From IMG/VR virus record IMGVR_UViG_3300032160_000017, positions 1 to 41,746 of that record: a stretch of DNA of 41,746 nt; one strand, 5' to 3'. The notes beneath the pieces are model-generated. The model was not told where the DNA came from, did not search any database, and worked only from the letters and a program-made list of their open reading frames with translations. A program made the translations under genes and the position numbers. This document shows positions 36,571-41,746 of this stretch, piece by piece. The stretch comes from a virus. Each line of letters starts with the position of its first letter. The stretch's first letter is position 1.

Positions 36571-38070
36571 ATGGCCGTCTTTAAGGGTTTCGTCGGGGGC
36601 AGCTACAGCCTACCTTCGCGCATCGCCGCCTCCGACGAGTGCATCAATTGGTACCCCGAGCGGATCGAGGCGCAAAACGAAAAAAGCGACATGATCCTGG
36701 TGGGGACGCCGGGGCTGAAGGTGTTCTGCACGCTGCCCACGTCGCCGGTCCAGGGGGTCTATGAGGTCCTGGCCCGCGTTTTCGCGGTCGCGGGCGGCGT
36801 GCTGTATGAGATTTCCGCAAATGGCGCCTACAAATCGCGCGGCAATCTGGGCGTGAGTGGCGCTGGCACGGCGATCTTCACCTCAAACAACGTGGAACTC
36901 GTGGTCGCGATCGCGGGCACGCTGAACGCCTGGGCGCTGACGCTGGCGAGCAACATACTGACGCCGATCAGCGACGCGATGCGCGCCGCCGGAATTATCG
37001 CCGTTGGATCGCTCGCCTACATCGACGGCTATGTGATCGCGTCCAGCGTCGGGACGCGGCGGTTCTACTTGTCGACGCTGTACGACGCGACGAGCTGGCC
37101 TGGGCTGTACTTCGCGTCGAAGGAAGGGGGCGCCGACAATCTGGTCGCCCTGGTTGCGAACCAGCGGGTGTTGTATCTACTGGGTGCGGAGACGAGCGAG
37201 GCATGGTGGGACGCAGGCCCGGCGAATTTCCCGTTCGCCTACATCCAGGGATCCTTTATGGAAAAAGGCTGCGCGGCGGCGCTTTCGCCCGCGCAGTTTG
37301 ATAATACGGTCGCCTGGCTCGGCCGCGATAAGCGGGGCCAGGGCGTCGTTTACCGCGCCAACGGCTATACGCCCAAGCGCATCTCGACGCATGCGATCGA
37401 GTCCGCGATCGGCGGCTATCCCAGCATCAGCGACGCGATCGGCAGCACGCACCAGTATCGCGGACACGAATTCTATCGGCTCGATTTTCCGAGCGCCAAG
37501 CCCGCCCCTCCGAACGGCACGTCGGCGGGCGCGACCTGGCTATACGACGCGGCAACAGGGCTATGGCACGAGCGCGCCTTCTGGCAGTCGATCACGCCGC
37601 GCTTCGAGGGACACCGCGGCCGCTATTACTGCTCCGGCTTCGGGCTGCACCTGGTCGGCGATTACGCCTCTGGCGCGGTGTACCAGATGGACGCGCAGTA
37701 TCTGACCGATTTCGGCAACCCTCTGCGATCTCTCCGGACCGCACCGCATCAATTCACCGAAGGCAACTGGCAGTTTTTTAACTGGTACCGATTCGATCTG
37801 CAAGTGGGGGCGGGCACGACGGGTATCGGAGCGGGTCAGACTCCAGGCGTTGCCCCGGCCTTTGCGATTCTGCAGGTCTCAAATGACGGCGGAAACACGT
37901 GGTCGAACGAGCGGTATCAAAGTATGGGATCGATTGGACGCTACAAGCGATCAGTGATCTTCCGCCGGACCGGCCGCGCGCGCGATCGCGTCGTGCGCCT
38001 GGTAATCAGCGACCCGGTATCGCGCGTCCTGGTGGGCGCCTTTTACGACTCTACAGAGGGCCTGCCCTAA
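36571..38070 (+). CDS. Packaged DNA stabilisation protein, P22 gp10-like
   Basis: This is a 499-residue protein, close to the 472 of P22 gp10. The N-terminus MAVFKGFVGGSYSLPSRIAA then DECINWYPERIEAQNEKSDM is the family signature, followed by LVGTPGLKVFCTLP and beta-propeller-like repeats. Near the C-terminus are RTAPHQFTEGNWQFFNWYRF and VLVGAFYDSTEGLP. In P22 it closes the portal channel together with gp4 and the tail needle. There is no signal peptide, unlike the three genes before it. It is followed at once by GTG 38071. Confidence 0.85.
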   Translation: MAVFKGFVGGSYSLPSRIAASDECINWYPERIEAQNEKSDMILVGTPGLKVFCTLPTSPVQGVYEVLARVFAVAGGVLYEISANGAYKSRGNLGVSGAGTAIFTSNNVELVVAIAGTLNAWALTLASNILTPISDAMRAAGIIAVGSLAYIDGYVIASSVGTRRFYLSTLYDATSWPGLYFASKEGGADNLVALVANQRVLYLLGAETSEAWWDAGPANFPFAYIQGSFMEKGCAAALSPAQFDNTVAWLGRDKRGQGVVYRANGYTPKRISTHAIESAIGGYPSISDAIGSTHQYRGHEFYRLDFPSAKPAPPNGTSAGATWLYDAATGLWHERAFWQSITPRFEGHRGRYYCSGFGLHLVGDYASGAVYQMDAQYLTDFGNPLRSLRTAPHQFTEGNWQFFNWYRFDLQVGAGTTGIGAGQTPGVAPAFAILQVSNDGGNTWSNERYQSMGSIGRYKRSVIFRRTGRARDRVVRLVISDPVSRVLVGAFYDSTEGLP

Positions 38071-39750
38071 GTGCCAACGCCGCTTATCCCCGCAATTGCA
38101 CTGCCGCCGCTTACGGTGCCGATGTTCGACGCCACAGGCGGAATGGCGCCGGTTTGGCAGTGGTACTTATATCAGGTGTTCACCAGCGCCCAAGCGATTC
38201 AGGCCCAACAGGTGCTCGAGGCTTTTGACGCGTCGAGTGGCGACCATGCGCTTGAAGCGGCCAGTGACGCGGCGGTAAACGCCGCCGCAGGGGACCTAAC
38301 CGCGGCGATAGCCCTGGCTCTCGATGCGCTGCGAAAGCAAGTTGCGGCGATCGCTGAGATTTCCGACCCGGCTGCCGCACTCGAGGCCATACGAAAGCAG
38401 CTTACCGCGATCGCCGAGGGGCCGCATCAGGCGGCGCGCATCGACTCACTCGAAAAGTTAATCTGGATCCTCACGGGCGCGGGCAATCCTCCGAGCAGCG
38501 CCGGCGGTGGCGTCGTTCTCTTCGATACTCACGCGAACCGCCTTGCCAGCTATCCGGCCGCTGATTATAAGCCGGGCGCGCTGTTCTACGAGACGGATCG
38601 CCAAGTTTTTTACATCGACAAGCTGGTGAGCGGTACCCCAACATGGGTGTATGCCTCGGGCGTCTACACCACCTACGGCGGCGGAATGCCCTCCGATCTC
38701 GGAGCAGCCGATGACGGCTTCATCGTTCAGGCGCAACAGGGGACACCGGGGGGCCAGTTCTTCCGCTGGGACAGCTACGGCTCGGCGTGGAGCATTCTTC
38801 AAGCGCTCGCGGACATCCTGTTCGACAACCACGCGAATCGCGGTAGCTACCCGCCCGCCAATTACGCTGCGGGGACGCTCTTTTTCGAGGCGGACCGGCA
38901 GATTTTCTACCGAGTTCAATATATTTCTGGCGCTTACCGGTGGGTCCTCTGCACCGGAGCCATGCCCGCCGCGACCGCGAGTCGGCCATCTGACCTGGGA
39001 ATCTACGATGTCGGATTTCTCTTCATCGACACAACCCTGGGCAACCTCGAATACTGGACCGGCTCGGCGTGGGTGACCGTGGGCGCACCTCCGAGCGGGT
39101 CCGCCGGTGGCGATCTCTCGGGAACTTACCCGAATCCGACCGTCGCGAAGATCCAGGGCAATGCGGTAAAAAACGCGGCGCCGTCCGACGGCAACGTCCT
39201 GACTTGGGTGGCCGCTGACAGCAAATGGGAACCCGTGGCGCCCCCTGGCGGGAGCGGTTCAGCGGGCGGCGACCTTTCGGGAACTTACCCCAATCCAACG
39301 GTCGCGAAGATCCAGGGCAATGCGGTAAAAAACGCGGCGCCGTCCGACGGCAACGTCCTGACTTGGGTGGCCGCTGACAGCAGATGGGAACCCGTAGCTC
39401 CTTCGGCGGGCTCGCCCAGCTTCCCGGCCTCGACGGGCTACAGTCCATCCACCACCAACCTGAGCAGCGTCAGCGCAACATGCGCTTATGCGACTTACGG
39501 AAAGATGACGTTCGTCCGCATCTTGGTGATCGGCACGACCAACGGATCGGTGCCTACAATCTCTTTGCCCGTTTCTCCGCTGAATGAATATCAGACGCTC
39601 GCCTGTGTGGCTATCATCACCGGGGTGCCGATCGGGGTTTGCGCCGTGTTCGGCTTCGGCGGCGCTCTCTATATTTACCAACTGAATGGGGTGGCCTGGG
39701 GCACCTCGGCGACCTCGTTCATTATTTCAGGCTGGTACGAAAACTCCTGA
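38071..39750 (+). CDS. Tail fibre / structural protein with internal repeats
   Basis: This is a 559-residue protein starting GTG 38071 directly after the gp10-like stop. The N-terminus (LTVPMFDATGGMAPVWQWYL) and a helical, Ala-rich region to residue 140 resemble virion attachment parts. Residues 150-340 hold two copies of a module (DTHANRLASYPAADYKPGAL with DRQVFYI, and DNHANRGSYPPANYAAGTLF with DRQIFYR). Residues 345-450 hold two copies of GGDLSGTYPNPTVAKIQGNA and NVLTWVAADS, typical fibre repeats, nearly identical at DNA level. The C-terminal 100 residues are a beta-rich head (GKMTFVRILVIGTTNGSVPT). It is a likely host-binding fibre. Confidence 0.8.
   Translation: MPTPLIPAIALPPLTVPMFDATGGMAPVWQWYLYQVFTSAQAIQAQQVLEAFDASSGDHALEAASDAAVNAAAGDLTAAIALALDALRKQVAAIAEISDPAAALEAIRKQLTAIAEGPHQAARIDSLEKLIWILTGAGNPPSSAGGGVVLFDTHANRLASYPAADYKPGALFYETDRQVFYIDKLVSGTPTWVYASGVYTTYGGGMPSDLGAADDGFIVQAQQGTPGGQFFRWDSYGSAWSILQALADILFDNHANRGSYPPANYAAGTLFFEADRQIFYRVQYISGAYRWVLCTGAMPAATASRPSDLGIYDVGFLFIDTTLGNLEYWTGSAWVTVGAPPSGSAGGDLSGTYPNPTVAKIQGNAVKNAAPSDGNVLTWVAADSKWEPVAPPGGSGSAGGDLSGTYPNPTVAKIQGNAVKNAAPSDGNVLTWVAADSRWEPVAPSAGSPSFPASTGYSPSTTNLSSVSATCAYATYGKMTFVRILVIGTTNGSVPTISLPVSPLNEYQTLACVAIITGVPIGVCAVFGFGGALYIYQLNGVAWGTSATSFIISGWYENS
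39142..39382 (+). repeat. Direct repeat of 82 identical bases within the tail-fibre gene
   Basis: Bases 39142-39223 recur exactly at 39301-39382 with a 159-base period (53 codons). Each copy encodes the GGDLSGTYPNPTVAKIQG module end and NVLTWVAADS. The near identity indicates recent duplication or gene conversion and could change copy number in frame. Confidence 0.85.
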
Positions 39751-39776
39751 CGCTCCGCAGCTAGAGAAAACAACCT

Positions 39777-40115
39777 ATGGTCTCCTCCGTCAAACTCATC
39801 GAAGGCACGAAACTTACCGCTGCGCCCGCGTTGTACTATACAGCGCCGGCCGCGACGCAAACCATCGTGAAAAAAATCACGGTGGTGAACATCGACCCCA
39901 CCAACGCGCACGCGGTCACTATTTGGTTCGTGGCGAGCGGGGGCACCGCCGTCAGTTCCCAGCTTTTGGTTGATGCGCGCCCAATCGGTCCCCTGGCGAC
40001 CTATGACGTCACTGAGGCGCAGAACCACGTGCTCGCCCCAGGCGACACGATCTGGGCCGAGGCCGACGACGCGACCAACCTGCAAATCCAGGCGAGCGGA
40101 GTGCAAATTGTCTAG
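39777..40115 (+). CDS. Small beta-rich virion protein
   Basis: This is a 112-residue protein. It reads KLIEGTKLTAAPALYYTAPA, TIVKKITVVNIDPTNAHAVT and ends in GDTIWAEADDATNLQIQASG, a beta-sandwich pattern seen in small structural proteins near fibre genes in many phages. There is no signal peptide. It overlaps the start of the acetyltransferase gene by eight bases. The exact location in the particle is unknown. Confidence 0.7.
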   Translation: MVSSVKLIEGTKLTAAPALYYTAPAATQTIVKKITVVNIDPTNAHAVTIWFVASGGTAVSSQLLVDARPIGPLATYDVTEAQNHVLAPGDTIWAEADDATNLQIQASGVQIV

Positions 40116-40641
40116 TCCTGGCGCCGAGCCCGCTTCGGCGATCGCGTTGATTTCGCCCTTTCCGCGCGAGCACTACCGGCTGCTCGATCGGTGGACCCGC
40201 GGCTCGGAATACATGCGGGACGATTTTTGGCCGCGCGAATTCGGCGCGCTGGCGACCGAGCTCGACCGCCGCGCGGGCCAGGAACTCACCTGCCTGGTAA
40301 CCCTCGATGGCGAACCGGCCGGATTCATCGGCTATGCCGCAATATCCGCGCATTTGGGAATGTTGCGCGGCGTGATCTTTGCCCCGCGCTTTCGCGGCCA
40401 CGGGACCGCGGTCTGTGCGCTCCGGACGTTTCTGGGGCAGCGATTCGCGGGCGGTGTACACAAAATTCTAGCGGGACCTTTTGCCGCTAATAAGCGCGCT
40501 ATCGCGTTTCTGTATAAGCTTGGCGCGCGCGATGAGGGCCTGCTCCGGGAGCACACCGTGCGCACTGGCCAGATGATCGATGTGCGCTTAATGGCGTTTT
40601 TCGCGCCCGAGGAGATAGAATGCCGTTCTCCGGTTTGTTAA
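40108..40641 (+). CDS. GNAT-family acetyltransferase
   Basis: This is a 177-residue protein. TTG 40108 has GGAG seven bases upstream and overlaps the previous stop; no ATG lies before the fold. The GNAT core is visible: GEPAGFIGYAAISAHLGMLR, then VIFAPRFRGHGTAVCALRTF with the acetyl-CoA loop RFRGHGTA near residue 94, and AANKRAIAFLYKLGARDEGL, the usual 'N..AI.FY...GF' motif. It would transfer an acetyl group from acetyl-CoA to a protein or small molecule. Enzymes of this family appear among tail genes of some phages; the substrate is unknown, and modification of host or virion proteins is speculation. Confidence 0.8.
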   Translation: MSSPGAEPASAIALISPFPREHYRLLDRWTRGSEYMRDDFWPREFGALATELDRRAGQELTCLVTLDGEPAGFIGYAAISAHLGMLRGVIFAPRFRGHGTAVCALRTFLGQRFAGGVHKILAGPFAANKRAIAFLYKLGARDEGLLREHTVRTGQMIDVRLMAFFAPEEIECRSPVC

Positions 40642-41426
40642 CCGCGTCCTTGCTGAGTACCGGCGCCGGAATTTTCGGCGCCGAGACAGCGGCCGGCACG
40701 CAACAGCAAGCCGAGGCGGACGTTCTAAAGCTACTCAACCAGCTTACTCCCCAGGAGCTGACCGCGATTTCAGGCGGGGTAAGCGGCGCCAATTCGACAC
40801 TCGGGGAGCAGTACGGCACAAATATGGGGCTGCTCGCCCCGTATACATCCAGCGGCACAAACGCTCTCGCCCAACTGAATGGGCTGACCGCCTCCGGAGG
40901 CTTTCGGCCCCCGTCGCTCGCAACCGCCGAGCAATACCCGGGCTACCAGTTCCAGCAGGAGCAAGGCGAGCTCGCCCTGAACCAGTCGGCGGCGGCCGCC
41001 GGAGGCGCGCTGAGCGGCGGCGCGCTCAAAGCCGCAGAGCAGTATGGGCAAGGCCTGGCTCAGACGGATTACTCAAACGTCTACAACCAGGCACTCGGCA
41101 CGTATCAAACTAATTTCGGGAACCTGGCGCAGCTCGCAAACCTGGGCATGGGCGCGACCAACACCGGCGTGCAATCTGGAAATATCCTCGGAAGTCAGCA
41201 GGCCGCGAACACCTACGGCGGCGGCCTCGCGAGCGCGCAGATTCTAGGCCAGAATTTCGGCTCTACAGCCGCCGCCATCACCGGAAGCGCCAACGCGAGC
41301 GCAGCTGGTACCATCGGCGCGACCAATGCAGTCTCGGGCGGCGTCAACAATCTCAGCAATCTGATGCTACTTCAGTCGCTCCTTAAGCCAGGCGGATCCG
41401 GCTCCTCCGGCTCCTCCTACGTCTAA
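40620..41426 (+). CDS. DNA-transfer / ejection protein (gp7-like)
   Basis: This is a 268-residue protein with GGAG before ATG 40620. It is rich in Ala, Gly and Gln. The central signature YPGYQFQQEQGELALNQSAA, GGALSGGALKAAEQYGQGLA and YNQALGTYQTNFGNLAQLAN is common to podovirus DNA-transfer or internal virion proteins. The tail is Gly/Ser-rich. It is thought to leave the particle with the DNA and help it cross the cell envelope. The much larger ejection protein (41431 onward) and the ParB-domain protein follow, giving the three-gene ejection group of P22-like phages. Confidence 0.8.
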   Translation: MPFSGLLTASLLSTGAGIFGAETAAGTQQQAEADVLKLLNQLTPQELTAISGGVSGANSTLGEQYGTNMGLLAPYTSSGTNALAQLNGLTASGGFRPPSLATAEQYPGYQFQQEQGELALNQSAAAAGGALSGGALKAAEQYGQGLAQTDYSNVYNQALGTYQTNFGNLAQLANLGMGATNTGVQSGNILGSQQAANTYGGGLASAQILGQNFGSTAAAITGSANASAAGTIGATNAVSGGVNNLSNLMLLQSLLKPGGSGSSGSSYV

Positions 41427-41430
41427 ATCT

Positions 41431-41746
41431 ATGGGCAGCGTTCCGCAGGTCAACCCGAATATCATCCTGGCCGGCCAGCAGCCCCAGTCGAATCCGCTCG
41501 ACGCTTTGGCGCGCGTCATGCTGATCAAGACGACCCAGGGCCAGCAGCAGCTCCAGCAGCAACAGATCCAAGAGGGCGCGCTGAGACTGCAGCAGACTAA
41601 GGCCCTGAACGACGCCTACCGCTCCGCGCTGGTCATCAATCCGGACGGCTCAAACGACATCGACACCAGCCGCCTCACGCAATCTCTCGCCGCCTCCGGC
41701 GTTGCTGGATCCGCGATTCCGTCCGTCCTCAAGGGAGTGACGGATT
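41431..41746 (+). CDS. 5' part of the large ejection-type internal virion protein
   Basis: ATG 41431 lies four bases after the DNA-transfer gene. The protein begins MGSVPQVNPNIILAGQQPQS then NPLDALARV, with a Gln-rich coiled-coil start. The frame stays open to the window end and continues, across the genome join, at base 3. Bases 41507-41746 duplicate the window start, so only 41431-41506 are new sequence. The full protein is 617 residues. It belongs to the ejection group together with the flanking genes. Confidence 0.75.
   Translation, partial: MGSVPQVNPNIILAGQQPQSNPLDALARVMLIKTTQGQQQLQQQQIQEGALRLQQTKALNDAYRSALVINPDGSNDIDTSRLTQSLAASGVAGSAIPSVLKGVTD
41507..41746. repeat. Terminal direct repeat, right copy
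   Basis: This copy matches bases 1-240 except at 41519 (T for G) and 41635 (A for G). It shows that the two ends of the window overlap, so the genome is complete or very nearly so. Confidence 0.9.

Noticed and set aside
1-41746. CRISPR array
   Set aside because: No regularly spaced short direct repeats were seen; the repeats present are fibre modules, palindromes and one 7-bp tandem repeat.

Overview
The window is an essentially complete genome of a tailed double-stranded DNA phage with P22-like podovirus virion genes. Its last 240 bases repeat its first 240 with two mismatches, so the natural unit is about 41.5 kb and circular or circularly permuted. A recognisable virion set runs in canonical order: terminase small and large subunits, P22-type portal, scaffold-like protein, P22-type coat, two gp4-like tail accessory proteins, gp10-like stabilisation protein, tail fibre, DNA-transfer/ejection proteins and tailspike. 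The DNA is GC-rich. The exported proteins have 'short basic start, hydrophobic run, A-x-[FG]-x-Q' signal peptides and Ig/cohesin-like modules that recall soil Acidobacteriota such as Bryobacter/Solibacter. That host guess is inference and weakly supported. I see no tRNA genes, no CRISPR array, no tyrosine or large serine integrase and no recognisable CI-type repressor.

Layout. (a) 17800 rightward through 41746 and on across the join to 6911 is one long plus-strand block. It opens with a small gene, two tandem sigma-70-like factors, small genes, a holin-like protein, a NusG/UpxY-type antiterminator preceded by a 14-bp hairpin, a lytic transglycosylase, a second holin-like protein and a ParB-methyltransferase fusion. 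Packaging, head, tail and ejection genes follow. (b) One gene, a Dam-like adenine methyltransferase at 34293-35015, lies antisense inside this block. (c) 17599 leftward to 10116 is a minus-strand operon of tightly coupled genes. It starts with a putative replication initiator whose coding sequence holds palindromic GACTGTACAGTC-type repeats, then a possible helicase-loader-like protein, an HNH nuclease, many small genes, and a run of exported proteins (muramidase-like, HNH lipoprotein, cohesin/Ig-like protein, two paralogous 4-Cys proteins). (d) 7319-9857 is a short plus-strand cluster of unknown genes ending in a small serine recombinase, facing a 79-residue basic minus-strand protein across a back-to-back promoter with a palindrome.

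How it may work together. The sigma factors and the NusG paralogue sit at the head of the 30-kb late block, which suggests that late transcription is redirected by phage sigma and made processive by the antiterminator. Replication is probably initiated by the minus-strand operon and otherwise uses host enzymes. DNA protection may come from two methyltransferases and a ddrB-like ParB domain carried in the ejection region.

Most unusual feature. At least eleven proteins carry a signal peptide or lipobox, and several are encoded between canonical virion genes (after coat, between gp4 and gp10, and the tailspike itself). Three are paralogues split between the two opposing operons. A phage exporting a whole set of fibre- or decoration-like proteins is not a described system that I recognise, and it is the main thing here worth following up.
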